Assembly: GCF_021391675.1 (NCBI RefSeq)
Contig: NZ_CP090095.1
Location: 4,439,001 to 4,503,000 of the forward strand
Origin: Neorhizobium galegae
Lineage (GTDB): Bacteria; Pseudomonadota; Alphaproteobacteria; Rhizobiales; Rhizobiaceae
DNA: 64,000 nt
Reading direction: 5' to 3'
A program made the translations under genes and the position numbers. Numbering within the stretch: position 1 is the stretch's first letter; the number at the start of each line of letters is the position of its first letter. The notes beneath the pieces were generated by a model that had not been told where the DNA came from, made no database searches, and saw only the letters and a list, made by a program, of their open reading frames with translations. This document shows, piece after piece, positions 51,647-60,619 of the stretch.

Positions 51647-53608
51647 ATGAGCAAGACGACCGAATTTTCCGCCACGGTTTCAGCCGCGACCCGCAACGGA
51701 GTTCTGGTCGTCACGATCGACAATCCGCCGGTCAACGCCACCTCCGTCGATGTCCGCAGCGGGCTGGAAAAGGCTCTCGCCCATGCCGAAACGGCCGACG
51801 ATGTGACCGGAGTCGTCGTCACCGGCGCCGGAAAGACATTCATCGGCGGCGCCGACATCAAGGAATTCGGCAAGCCGGCCATGGAACCGACCTTGCCGGC
51901 GGTCATCGAGAAGATCGAAGGCCTGTCGAAGCCCGTGGTCGCTGCGCTGAACGGTGCAGCACTCGGCGGCGGTCTCGAAGTTGCGCTTGCCTGCCACCAC
52001 CGAGTGGCTTCGCCGGCAGCACAGGTTGGCTTGCCGGAAGTCAAACTCGGCATCGTACCCGGCGCCGGCGGCACGCAACGCCTGCCGCGCCTGATCGGCA
52101 TCCCGGCGGCACTCGACCTGATCACCTCGGGGCGTTCCGTGAAGGCCGACGAAGCCCTGAAGCTCGGGATCATCGACGAGGTGGCCGCAGGCGATCTCGT
52201 CGACGCTGCAATATCCGCTGCTTCGGCATTGCCCGGCAAACCTCTCCGCCGCACGGGCGATCTGACCGTCGCCGCTGTCGATCCGGCCGAGGTCGAAAAG
52301 GCTTCAGTCAAAATCCTCGCCAAGGCGCGCGGCCAGAAGGCGCCCGCGGAAGCGGTCCGGCTTGTCACCTCGTCCAATCGCCCGCTCGCCGAAGGCCTGG
52401 CGGACGAACGTGCCACCTTCCTCACACTCCGCGACAGTCGCGAGGCGGCGGCCCTTCGCCATGTCTTCTTCGCCGAACGGGAATCCTCGAAGGTCGTGGG
52501 TCTGGAAGGCGTCGAACCTCGCCCGGTCGAGGCGATCGGCATCTGCGGCCTTGGCCTGATGGGCAGCGGCATCGCCGTCGCAGCCCTTGGTGCCGGTTAT
52601 TCGGTGATCGGCCTCGATCAGACTGTCGAAGCTGCCGAAAAGGGCCGCGAGCGCATCATCGGCCTGCTGGAACGCAACGTCGCCTCGGGCCGCCTCGACC
52701 AGGCCGGCTTCGAAGCCCAGAAGGCGCGGCTTTCCGTGACCGCGGAAGATGTCGATCTCGCTCCCTGCGATCTCGTCGTCGAAGCCGTGTTCGACGACCT
52801 CGCCGTCAAGACCGACCTCTTCCAGCGTCTCGACAAGGTCATCCGCCCGGATGCCGTGCTGGCGACCAATACCAGCTACCTGAACCCGGACGAGATCGCC
52901 GCCGCCACCGCCCACCCGGAACGAGTGCTCGGCCTGCACTTCTTCTCGCCCGCCCACGTGATGCGCCTGCTCGAAGTCGTGCGCTGCGCCAAGACCGCGC
53001 CGGACGTGCTGGCGACGGGACTGGCGGTCGCCAAGAAACTGCGCAAACTGCCGGTCGTCACCGGCGTCACCGAAGGCTTCATCGGCAACCGCATCTTTTC
53101 CGCCTATCGCCGCGAAGCCGAGTTCCTGTTGGAAGACGGCGCCCTGCCGCACGAGATCGACGCTGCACTGGAGGACTACGGTTTCCCGATGGGTCTCTTC
53201 GCCGTCTATGACATGGCTGGTCTTGAAATCGCCTGGGCGCGCCGCAAGCGGCAGGCCGCTACCCGCAACCGTTCGGCGCGTTATGTCGAGATTGCCGATA
53301 CGCTCTGCGAAGCGGGCCGCCTGGGCCAGAAGGCCGGCCGAGGCTGGTACGCTTACTCCGACGGCAAGCGGACGATCGATCCCGAAGTGACCGCCATCAT
53401 AGAAGCCGCCCGAGCCAAAAAGGGCATCGTCCCCCGTGCATTTTCGAAAGACGAAATTCTCGAAAGAATGCTCGGCGCGATGACTTTGGAAGGCGAGGCG
53501 CTGCTGGCGGAAAGGATCGCCGCGAGATCCAGCGATATCGACCTGGTAATGATCAACGGCTACGGTTTCCCCGCTCACAAAGGCGGCCCGATGTTTGCCA
53601 AGGCCTGA
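51647..53608 (+). CDS. bifunctional enoyl-CoA hydratase / 3-hydroxyacyl-CoA dehydrogenase (FadB/L-bifunctional type), C-terminally short
   Basis: 653 residues, GAGGCAGTC upstream of the ATG. Order: crotonase domain about 10-190 (GKTFIGGADIKEFGK; ALGGGLEVALACHHRVA; IVPGAGGTQRLPRLIG), linker, NAD domain about 295-480 (ICGLGLMGSGIAVAALGAGY; LHFFSPAHVMRLLEVV with catalytic His; VTEGFIGNRIF) and 3HCDH C-terminal repeats. The last repeat ends at NGYGFPAHKGGPMFAKA, some 40-50 residues earlier than usual for this family, and no continuation is seen in other frames. It is last in the aryl-CoA operon. Confidence 0.92.
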   Translation: MSKTTEFSATVSAATRNGVLVVTIDNPPVNATSVDVRSGLEKALAHAETADDVTGVVVTGAGKTFIGGADIKEFGKPAMEPTLPAVIEKIEGLSKPVVAALNGAALGGGLEVALACHHRVASPAAQVGLPEVKLGIVPGAGGTQRLPRLIGIPAALDLITSGRSVKADEALKLGIIDEVAAGDLVDAAISAASALPGKPLRRTGDLTVAAVDPAEVEKASVKILAKARGQKAPAEAVRLVTSSNRPLAEGLADERATFLTLRDSREAAALRHVFFAERESSKVVGLEGVEPRPVEAIGICGLGLMGSGIAVAALGAGYSVIGLDQTVEAAEKGRERIIGLLERNVASGRLDQAGFEAQKARLSVTAEDVDLAPCDLVVEAVFDDLAVKTDLFQRLDKVIRPDAVLATNTSYLNPDEIAAATAHPERVLGLHFFSPAHVMRLLEVVRCAKTAPDVLATGLAVAKKLRKLPVVTGVTEGFIGNRIFSAYRREAEFLLEDGALPHEIDAALEDYGFPMGLFAVYDMAGLEIAWARRKRQAATRNRSARYVEIADTLCEAGRLGQKAGRGWYAYSDGKRTIDPEVTAIIEAARAKKGIVPRAFSKDEILERMLGAMTLEGEALLAERIAARSSDIDLVMINGYGFPAHKGGPMFAKA

Positions 53609-53636
53609 GCGCTGCCAGACAAAAAGAAGCCTATAA

Positions 53637-53650
53637 ATATTTGAAATATC
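53637..53650. promoter_or_regulatory. second copy of the candidate MarR site
   Basis: ATATTTGAAATATC, 13/14 identical to 33643-33656 in front of the MarR gene at 33085-33600. Confidence 0.45.
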
Positions 53651-53727
53651 TATGATATTCTGATTGGCTCGGCGCTTCGGAAGCGCTTCCGCGCGCCGGT
53701 GATTTGCCCAGCCAAAAGAGTTACGCT

Positions 53728-53754
53728 CATTTGATCAAACATGCTTGCATGTTT
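53728..53754. promoter_or_regulatory. TTGATCAAA element overlapping an 18-bp palindrome
   Basis: CATTTGATCAAAC (53728-53740) is the exact 13-mer found at 10654-10666 (reverse strand) next to the FCD-type GntR gene. It overlaps AAACATGC-TT-GCATGTTT (53737-53754), perfect 8-bp arms, so two proteins might compete here. Confidence 0.45.
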
Positions 53755-53854
53755 CCTTAAATCGCCTATTGTTTGCCCAAGCCTCGCAAGTAGGCATCTC
53801 AAACAACGACTGGGAACGCTGCGTGCTCACACTTTCAGAGCTAACTCCGTCTAG

Positions 53855-53874
53855 ATATTTTAGGCATAAAATAT
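53855..53874 (+). promoter_or_regulatory. recurrent operator-like motif, copy 7 (best palindrome)
   Basis: ATATTTTA-GGCA-TAAAATAT, perfect 8-bp arms, core TTTAGGCATAAA at 53859-53870, 53 nt upstream of the SBP start. It is the most symmetric member of the motif family. Confidence 0.6.
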
Positions 53875-53927
53875 CTTCCACATCGTTGTCCCGTATTCCG
53901 ACTGCCTCGTGTCGCGCTTAGGAGATC

Positions 53928-55535
53928 ATGATGTCTTTCTCGTTTTCCGCATTCAAACGTAAGATGCTGCTGGGCACGATCGCCGTAGCCGCGATTGCCG
54001 CTCCGCTTGGCGGCATGGCCCAGGCAGCGGATTTCAAATTCGCCGGCCCGCTCGATGCCTACACGCTGGATCCGCATGCGGTCTCGAACACGCTGATCTT
54101 CGCCGTTCTTGCCAATGTCTACGAGCCGCTTGTGCGCCGTAACGCCGAGCAGAAGATCGAGGGGGCACTTGCGACCGACTGGAAGCAGATCGACGGCACG
54201 ACCTGGGAATTCAATCTCCGCAAGGACGTGAAATTTTCGAACGGCAATGCCTTTACCGCCGATGACGTGGTCTTCTCGCTGACCCGCGGCCAGGCCGGCG
54301 GCATCAAGGCAAACCTCAATTCGATCGCCTCGATCGAGAAGGTTGACGATTACAAGATCCGCATCAAGACCCGCGCCATCAACCCGATCCTGCCGAACCA
54401 GATCACCAACTGGTACATCATGGACAAGGAATGGGCCGAAGCGAACAACACCGTACAGCCGGGTGCCGCCAACAACGCCACCGAAACCTTCGCGAACCGC
54501 AATGCCATGGGCACCGGCCCCTACATCATCAAGGAGCGCGATCCGGGCGTGAAGACGGTCTTTGCACCGAACCCCGGCTGGTGGGACAAGAAGACCGGCA
54601 ATGTCGACAACGCGACGTTCTTCGTCATCCCCAACCCATCGACCCGCGTGTCCGCTCTCGTTTCCGGCGAAGTCGATATGATCGACGGCGTACCGCCGCA
54701 GGATGCCGAGCGCATCGAGAACGATCCGAAGCTGCACATGCAGGCCGGCCCGGACCTTCGCACCATCTACATCCAGCCGGACGTGGCGCGCGACAGCCTG
54801 ATCTTCGGCAGCGAAAAGACCAAGAACCCCTTCAAGGAGTTGAAGGTTCGCCAGGCGATGGAACTGGCGATCGATACCGGCGCGATCCAGAAGCGCATCA
54901 TGCGCAATTTCTCGGTCCCGGTCGGCCTGCCGATCGGCAAGGAAGTCAACGGTTTCGATGCCGCCCTCGGCGCGCCGGTGAAACCGGATGTCGACAAGGC
55001 CAAGGCGCTGATGAAGGAAGCCGGCTACGAAAACGGCTTCTCCGTGACGCTGGATTGCACCAGCGACCGTTTCATGAACGACGAGGCGACCTGCCTTGCG
55101 GTCGCCGCCTCGCTCGCCCGCATCAATATCAAGGTCGATCCGCGCGCCCAGCCGACCGCCAAGTGGGCAACCCAGGTCAACCCGCCGGAATACAACACCA
55201 GTATGGCGATGCTCGGTTATTCGCCGGCCACCTATGACGCGCACATCTTCCTGACCTCGATCGCCGCCACCCGTGACGCCAAGAGCGGCCTCGGCGCCTT
55301 CAACATCGGCGGTTACTCCAATCCGGAAGTCGACAAGCTGATCGACCTGATCGGCAAGGAAACCGACCAGGCCAAGCGCACCGGATACATCACCCAGGCC
55401 TTCAAGCTCATGAAAGCCGATGTCGCCTTCATTCCTCTGCACCAGTTGAACATTCTCTGGGGCGTCAAGGACAACGTCACCGTTGTCCAGCCTGCCGACC
55501 TTGCCTACCCGCTGCGCTATTTCACGGTGAAATAA
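53928..55535 (+). CDS. peptide-type ABC transporter substrate-binding protein (SBP_bac_5), system D
   Basis: 535 residues, AGGAG upstream of the ATG pair. Sec-type signal peptide (MLLGTIAVAAIAAPLGG, cleavage near AQA). Family 5 signature region WEFNLRKDVKFSNGNAFTADDVVFSLTR, NAMGTGPYIIKERD, and ELKVRQAMELAIDTGAIQKRIMRNFS. It should deliver a peptide or acyl-amino-acid-like ligand. Its stop overlaps the following M20 peptidase start by one base (TAATG), so uptake and hydrolysis are tightly coupled. Confidence 0.94.
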   Translation: MMSFSFSAFKRKMLLGTIAVAAIAAPLGGMAQAADFKFAGPLDAYTLDPHAVSNTLIFAVLANVYEPLVRRNAEQKIEGALATDWKQIDGTTWEFNLRKDVKFSNGNAFTADDVVFSLTRGQAGGIKANLNSIASIEKVDDYKIRIKTRAINPILPNQITNWYIMDKEWAEANNTVQPGAANNATETFANRNAMGTGPYIIKERDPGVKTVFAPNPGWWDKKTGNVDNATFFVIPNPSTRVSALVSGEVDMIDGVPPQDAERIENDPKLHMQAGPDLRTIYIQPDVARDSLIFGSEKTKNPFKELKVRQAMELAIDTGAIQKRIMRNFSVPVGLPIGKEVNGFDAALGAPVKPDVDKAKALMKEAGYENGFSVTLDCTSDRFMNDEATCLAVAASLARINIKVDPRAQPTAKWATQVNPPEYNTSMAMLGYSPATYDAHIFLTSIAATRDAKSGLGAFNIGGYSNPEVDKLIDLIGKETDQAKRTGYITQAFKLMKADVAFIPLHQLNILWGVKDNVTVVQPADLAYPLRYFTVK

Positions 55536-56689
55536 TGACGATTGCATCCGATATCTCGCGCCAGCTTGCCGGTCTCGTTGCTTTCCCGACCGTCAGTGCC
55601 GTTTCCAACCTCGACCTGATCAAACATGTCGAAGCCCAGACCGCCCCCTTCGGGGGGCGTGTCCGGCGCTTTGCCAATCCCGAGGGCGACAAGGCAAACG
55701 TGCTGATCACGATCGGCCCGGAAGCGCCCGGCGGCATCATCTTCAGCGGCCATACGGATGTGGTGCCGACCGAAGGCCAGGCTTGGACGGGCGACCCGTG
55801 GACGCTGCGCGAAGCCAACGGCCGCCTGATCGGCCGCGGCGCCACCGACATGAAGGGATTTCTTGCCTGCTGTCTTGCGGCCGTGCCCGGCATCGCGAAG
55901 AAGAACCTCAAGAAACCGATCCATCTCGCCTTTTCCTATGACGAGGAAGTCGGCTGCACCGGTGTCGGCTCGATGGCCGAATGGGTTGGCGCAAGCGACC
56001 TGAAGCCCCGTCTTGCCGTCATTGGCGAAGCCACCAGCATGGACATGATCGCGGCCCACAAGGGCGGCCTGATCGGCTGGTGCCGCATCAAGGGCAAGCC
56101 CGGCCATTCCTCCCAGCCGGACCGCTACGTCAACGCCGTCATGGTCGCCGGCGACATGATCGCCGAGATCAACCGCATTCGAGAGGACATGCGCAACGGC
56201 CCACGGTTCGAAGGGCTCGACCCGCCCTATTCGACCACCCAGGTCAATGTCATCCACGGTGGCATAGCCGGCAATATAGTCTCGGAGAAATGCGAATTCT
56301 TCTGGGAGATGCGCCTCATCCCGGGCCAGAACACCTATGACGTGCTGGACCGAATGAAGCGTTTTGCCGCCGAAAAGCTTGAGCCGGCCATGAAGGCGAT
56401 CGATCCGTCCTGCGGTATCGTCTTCGATGTCCAGGCCAGCATCCCGGGCCTTAAACCCAACAACGATCCTGCGCTCGATGCGGAATTATTGGCGCTTCTC
56501 GGCCGCACCGAACCCCGCTATGTTTCCTATGGCACGGAAGCGGGCATTTTCCAGATCGCCGGCGTCCCTTCGGTCGTCATCGGTCCGGGCGATATCGCCG
56601 ATGCCCATCAGCCGGACGAGTCGGTCGCCATTTCCGAGCTCGAGAAATGCACCGCCTTCCTCGACCAGCTCGGGGATAGCTGCTGCTGA
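55535..56689 (+). CDS. M20 family deacylase (acetylornithine deacetylase / ArgE-DapE-like)
   Basis: 384 residues. Dinuclear-metal M20 motifs: IIFSGHTDVVPTEG about residues 68-81, GRGATDMKGFLACCLAA, FSYDEEVGCTGVGSM with the Glu-Glu pair, VIGEATSMD, and the dimer-domain motif GKPGHSSQPDRYVNAV. The C-terminal His ligand is in DIADAHQPDESVAI. It removes an N-acyl group or splits a dipeptide-like bond. Encoded inside the ABC operon between SBP and permease genes, it probably acts on the imported ligand, not in arginine synthesis. It ends with an unusual GDSCC. Confidence 0.92.
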   Translation: MTIASDISRQLAGLVAFPTVSAVSNLDLIKHVEAQTAPFGGRVRRFANPEGDKANVLITIGPEAPGGIIFSGHTDVVPTEGQAWTGDPWTLREANGRLIGRGATDMKGFLACCLAAVPGIAKKNLKKPIHLAFSYDEEVGCTGVGSMAEWVGASDLKPRLAVIGEATSMDMIAAHKGGLIGWCRIKGKPGHSSQPDRYVNAVMVAGDMIAEINRIREDMRNGPRFEGLDPPYSTTQVNVIHGGIAGNIVSEKCEFFWEMRLIPGQNTYDVLDRMKRFAAEKLEPAMKAIDPSCGIVFDVQASIPGLKPNNDPALDAELLALLGRTEPRYVSYGTEAGIFQIAGVPSVVIGPGDIADAHQPDESVAISELEKCTAFLDQLGDSCC

Positions 56690-56699
56690 GGAATTTGTT

Positions 56700-57671
56700 G
56701 TGCTGAATTATGCCGCGTCACGGATCGTGCAGACGGTCATCGTCCTGCTCGTGATCAGCTTCATCGCCTTCCTGCTGGTCGCCAATATCGGCGACCCGCT
56801 GGCGGCCCTCCTCTCTGCCGACGCGACCGTCAACGAGCGGCTGGAACTGATCGCCAAGCTCGGCCTCGACCAGCCCCTCTGGACGCGGTTCCTGCATTTC
56901 ATCGGCAATATGCTGCAGGGCGATTTCGGCTTTTCCTATCGCACCCAGGATCCGGTCGCCAACCTGATCGCCGAACGGCTGCCCGCCACCGTCGAGCTCG
57001 CCTTCGTCAGCCTGCTGATCACCATCGTGGTCGGCGTGCCGGCCGGCATCTATTGCGGCGTCAATCCGAACTCGCTGTTTGGCCGCTTCATCATGCTGAT
57101 CTCGACGGCCGGCATCACGCTCCCGAATTTCGTCGTTGGCATCCTGCTGATCGCGGTGTTTTCCGTACAGCTCGGCCTGCTTCCCTCGTTCGGACGCGGC
57201 ACGGTAATCGATCTCGGCTTCTGGAAGACCGGGCTTCTCAGCGTCTCCGGCTGGCGGGCGATCCTCCTGCCGGCAGCGACCCTTTCCACCTTCCAGGTCG
57301 CCTTCATCATCCGCATGCTGCGCACCCAGCTGATGGAAGTCGGCCAGAGCGAACATATCCGCTTTGCCCGCGCCCGCGGTCTGTCGGAAGCGCGCATCTG
57401 GTATGTCTACGCCATCAGGAACACGCTGCTGCCCGTCATCACCATGCTCGGCCTGCAGCTCGGCAATATCATCGCCTTTTCGGTGGTGACGGAAAACGTC
57501 TTCGCCTGGCCGGGCCTCGGCTCGCTCTTCCTGCAATCGATCCAGGGTGCCGACATTCCGGTCATCGCCATCTACCTGATCTTCGTCGGCCTGGTCTTCA
57601 TGGTCATCAATCTGGTCGTCGAACTGCTCTATCCGCTGATCGACGCCCGCGTGTTGAGGAGGCAATCATGA
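56700..57671 (+). CDS. peptide-type ABC transporter permease (DppB-like), system D
   Basis: 323 residues from GTG 56700, selected because GAGGA (overlapping the preceding stop) sits seven bases upstream and the product then begins VVLNYAASRIVQTVIVLL, the DppB N-terminus; no suitable ATG exists close by. The frame continues upstream only as a shadow of the peptidase gene. Permease features include NIGDPLAALLS, GDFGFSYR, EHIRFARARGLSEARIWYVYAIRN (EAA loop) and FAWPGLGSLFLQSIQGADIPVI. Confidence 0.92.
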   Translation: MLNYAASRIVQTVIVLLVISFIAFLLVANIGDPLAALLSADATVNERLELIAKLGLDQPLWTRFLHFIGNMLQGDFGFSYRTQDPVANLIAERLPATVELAFVSLLITIVVGVPAGIYCGVNPNSLFGRFIMLISTAGITLPNFVVGILLIAVFSVQLGLLPSFGRGTVIDLGFWKTGLLSVSGWRAILLPAATLSTFQVAFIIRMLRTQLMEVGQSEHIRFARARGLSEARIWYVYAIRNTLLPVITMLGLQLGNIIAFSVVTENVFAWPGLGSLFLQSIQGADIPVIAIYLIFVGLVFMVINLVVELLYPLIDARVLRRQS

Positions 57672-58612
57672 CGCCTGTCGTCAACACTCCCGCGGCCGGC
57701 CCCGCTCGCCGCAGCAGAGGCGCCAAGCTTCTGCGCGCCATGCGCAGGGCACCCGGCCCCACTTTGTGCGCGATCGTGATCATCGCGCTGCTGATCTACG
57801 CTTTCGTCGTGCCGCTGTTCTCGCTGAACCCGTTCGAATTCTCCGGCATGTCGGTGCTGGACAGCTTCATTCCGCCGGCATGGATGGCGGACGGTTCTCC
57901 CGATTTCCCGCTCGGCACCGACGACCAGGGCCGCAACCTGATCACCGCCATGGCCTATGGCATGCGCACCTCGATCATCGTCGGCTTCCTCTCCGTCACC
58001 ATCGGCCTCGTCCTCGGCGGCAGCCTCGGCCTGATCGCCGGCTTCGTCGGCGGCAAGGTGGATGCCTTCATCATGCGCGTTGCCGACGTGCAGCTTGCCT
58101 ATCCCGCCCTGCTGCTCGCAATGATCATCGATGGTGCCGCCCGCGCAGTGCTCGGCACCGAGCGCAGCGTCGGCACCGCGATCGCCATCGTCGTGATGTC
58201 GATCGGCATTGCCTTCTGGGTCCAGTATGCCCGCACCATCCGCTCTTCCGTGATGATCGAGCGCGACCAGGACTATGTCTCGGCCGCCCGCATCACCGGC
58301 CGCAGCAACCTTTCCATTATCGTCCTGCACATCCTGCCGAACGTGATGGCGCCGGTCCTCGTCATTGCCACCATCAATCTCGGCATCGCCATCATTACGG
58401 AGGCGACCTTGAGCTTTCTCGGCATCGGCATTCCGGTCACCTCGCCCTCTCTCGGCACGCTGATCCGCAACGGCAACAATTTTTTGCAGTCGGGCGAATG
58501 GTGGATCTCGGTCTGGCCTTGCCTGATCCTCGTCCTCTTCGTCGTGTCGGTAAATATCCTCGGCGACCACCTGCGCGACGTCTACAATCCGCGCCTGCGG
58601 GGCCGCTCATGA
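57668..58612 (+). CDS. peptide-type ABC transporter permease (DppC-like), system D
   Basis: 314 residues from ATG 57668 (ATGA overlap). A basic N-terminal tail (ARRSRGAKLLRAMRRA), one helix, FPLGTDDQGRNLITAMAYGMRTSI signature, and permease domain with RDQDYVSAARITGRSNLSIIVLHILPNV as EAA loop. The periplasmic stretch between helix 1 and the signature is longer than in system B. The stop overlaps the ATPase start by 4 nt. Confidence 0.93.
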   Translation: MTPVVNTPAAGPARRSRGAKLLRAMRRAPGPTLCAIVIIALLIYAFVVPLFSLNPFEFSGMSVLDSFIPPAWMADGSPDFPLGTDDQGRNLITAMAYGMRTSIIVGFLSVTIGLVLGGSLGLIAGFVGGKVDAFIMRVADVQLAYPALLLAMIIDGAARAVLGTERSVGTAIAIVVMSIGIAFWVQYARTIRSSVMIERDQDYVSAARITGRSNLSIIVLHILPNVMAPVLVIATINLGIAIITEATLSFLGIGIPVTSPSLGTLIRNGNNFLQSGEWWISVWPCLILVLFVVSVNILGDHLRDVYNPRLRGRS

Positions 58613-59597
58613 TGACGTCAACCACTCCGCTCCTCGACGTCCGCGATCTGACCGTGACCATCAACCGCGACGGAGGTCTGGTCACCGCACTCGACAAGGT
58701 CTCCTTTTTCGTCAATCCCGGCGAAGTGCTCGGCATCGTCGGCGAATCCGGCGCCGGCAAGTCGATCACCGGTGCTGCGATCATCGACCTCCTCGTGCCG
58801 CCGCTGAAACGGACCGGCGGCACCATCACCCTTGCCGGCACCCGTCTCGACCAGCTTTCCCCGAAAGCGATGCGCAGCGTGCGCGGCGGCCGGATCGGGT
58901 TCGTGTTCCAGGACCCGATGACCAGCCTCAACCCGGTGATCACCATCGGCCAGCAGCTCTGCGACACCATCCAGGCGCATCTGAAACTCGGCGGCAACCA
59001 GACGAAAAAAGGGCGCTGGATTGGCTCGACCGCGTCGGCCTGCCCAATCCGGACGTTCAGTTCAAGCGTTTTCCCCACCAGCTTTCCGGCGGCATGCGGC
59101 AGCGCGTGGTGATCGCGCTGGCACTCTGCGCCGATCCGGCACTCGTCATCGCCGACGAGCCGACCACCGCGCTCGACGTCTCGGTCCAGGCCCATATCCT
59201 CGAACTGCTGCGAGACCTGCATCGCGAAAGCAATGTCAGCATGATGCTGATCACCCACGATCTCGGCGTCATCGCCAAGATGGCCGATCGCGTCGCGGTG
59301 CTTTATGCCGGCCGCGTCGCCGAGATCAGCCCGGTCGGCGAACTCTTCAATGCGCCGAAACATCCCTATACGCGCGGCCTGATCCGTGCGACGCCGATGC
59401 CGTCGGCCACGGGCGAGATGCGGCTCGACCAGATCCCCGGCGCCATGCCAGGCCTTGGAGCCGTTCCGCCCGGCTGCGCCTTCAATCCGCGCTGTTTCAG
59501 GGCTGAAGGCGATTGCCGCGCGACCATTCCGCCGCTTTATCATGAGGAAAGCTCTGCCTTTTCCTGTTTCCATCCGCTGGAAAGGGTGACCGCATGA
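58609..59597 (+). pseudogene. peptide-type ABC ATP-binding protein (DppD-like), system D, with a single frameshift
   Basis: The first frame runs from ATG 58609 with Walker A GESGAGKSITG and FQDPMTSLNP to a run of six A and three G at 59005-59013; after this the correct protein continues in the next frame (ALDWLDRVGL, then FPHQLSGGMRQRVVIAL, LVIADEP, LITHD and the cysteine motif CAFNPRCFRAEGDC) to the stop at 59595-59597. Adding one base in the run restores about 329 residues. Both halves look intact, so either this is a recent inactivation, a sequencing error in a homopolymer, or slippage makes the full protein. Without it system D lacks one ATPase. Confidence 0.9.
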
Positions 59598-60601
59598 GCG
59601 CTTCCGATTTCCTCATCCTCAATCACGTCAGCAAGGTCTATCGCCGCAACCAGAGCCTCCTCGAGCGGCTGAAGAAGAACGAGACCGGCGGCACCAAGGC
59701 CGTCAGCGACGTCAGCCTCACAGTCCACCATGGCGAGACCATGGGCCTGGTCGGCGAAAGCGGCTGCGGCAAGTCCACGCTGGCGCGCCTTGTCTCCGGC
59801 CTGATGGCGCCGACATCCGGCGAAATCAGTTTCCCGCCGAACGCATCCGGCAACAAGCCGCGCCTGCAGATGATCTTCCAGGATCCCTATTCCTCGCTCA
59901 ACGGCCGCTGGACGATCGAGGACATTATCGCCGAGCCGATCCGGGTACATAAGCTGCGCAATGGCCGCGCCGCCATCCGCGCCCGTGTCGACGAACTGCT
60001 GGTCCAGGTCGGCCTTTCCGCGGCCGATGCTGAAAAATATCCGCAGGAATTCTCAGGCGGCCAGCGGCAGCGCATCTGCATTGCCCGGGCGCTTGCCGGT
60101 GAGCCGGAATTCCTGATCCTCGACGAGCCGACCTCGGCGCTCGACGTGTCGGTGCAGGCGCAGATCCTCAATCTGCTGCGCGACCTTCAGAAGAACCTGC
60201 ACCTCACCAGCCTGTTCATCACCCACAATCTCTCGGTCGTGCGCATCATGGCGGACCGGATCGGCGTCATGTATCTCGGCGAGCTGGTCGAGGAGGCGAC
60301 GTCAGTGGAGTTGTTCCGCAAGCCGCGCCATCCCTATACCCGCCTGCTGATCGATGCCGCGCCGGACATGGATACCAGCGACCGCTCGCTGCATCCGATC
60401 GCCGGCGAGCTGCCGAACCCGGCCTTCCCGCCCTCCGGCTGCCGTTTCCACACCCGCTGTCCGTTCGCGCAGGATATTTGCCGCAACACCGTACCGCCGC
60501 AGAAGGCAACCGAGACCGGCGGCATGTTCCGCTGCCATTTCGATCTCGACCTCTCCAACGCATCGGTCTTCCCGCCTGCCGCCGAGGTCAAGACCGCCTG
60601 A
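59594..60601 (+). CDS. peptide-type ABC transporter ATP-binding protein (DppF-like), system D
   Basis: 335 residues from ATG 59594, overlapping the preceding stop by 4 nt. Walker [12 protein letters not shown] about 53-63, FQDPYSSLNGRW, signature FSGGQRQRICIARAL, Walker B FLILDEP, ITHN (Asn after the switch His) and C-terminal cysteine motif CRFHTRCPFAQDIC. It is intact and would pair with the frameshifted DppD-like protein. Confidence 0.94.
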   Translation: MSASDFLILNHVSKVYRRNQSLLERLKKNETGGTKAVSDVSLTVHHGETMGLVGESGCGKSTLARLVSGLMAPTSGEISFPPNASGNKPRLQMIFQDPYSSLNGRWTIEDIIAEPIRVHKLRNGRAAIRARVDELLVQVGLSAADAEKYPQEFSGGQRQRICIARALAGEPEFLILDEPTSALDVSVQAQILNLLRDLQKNLHLTSLFITHNLSVVRIMADRIGVMYLGELVEEATSVELFRKPRHPYTRLLIDAAPDMDTSDRSLHPIAGELPNPAFPPSGCRFHTRCPFAQDICRNTVPPQKATETGGMFRCHFDLDLSNASVFPPAAEVKTA

Positions 60602-60619
60602 ATGTCCAAGGATGCCCCG

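Larger units (their letters stand above)
53609..53927. promoter_or_regulatory. 319-bp control region of ABC system D with several palindromes
   Basis: No gene. Going toward the SBP start it contains ATATTT-G-AAATAT (53637-53649), GGAAGCGCTTCC (53679-53690), CATTTGATCAAAC (53728-53740), AAACATGC-TT-GCATGTTT (53737-53754) and ATATTTTA-GGCA-TAAAATAT (53855-53874). Two of these have near-identical copies elsewhere beside regulator genes, and another belongs to the recurrent motif family. Confidence 0.65.

Noticed and set aside
53679..53690. GGAAGCGCTTCC palindrome as an operator
   Set aside because: It lies in a local GC-rich hairpin after the FadB-like stop that may instead be an mRNA end structure; no second copy was seen.
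58995..59020. Canonical programmed -1 ribosomal frameshift
   Set aside because: The zero-frame codons at the A run do not form a good X XXY YYZ heptamer (G AAA AAA), and I saw no obvious stimulatory structure, so error or mutation is at least as likely.
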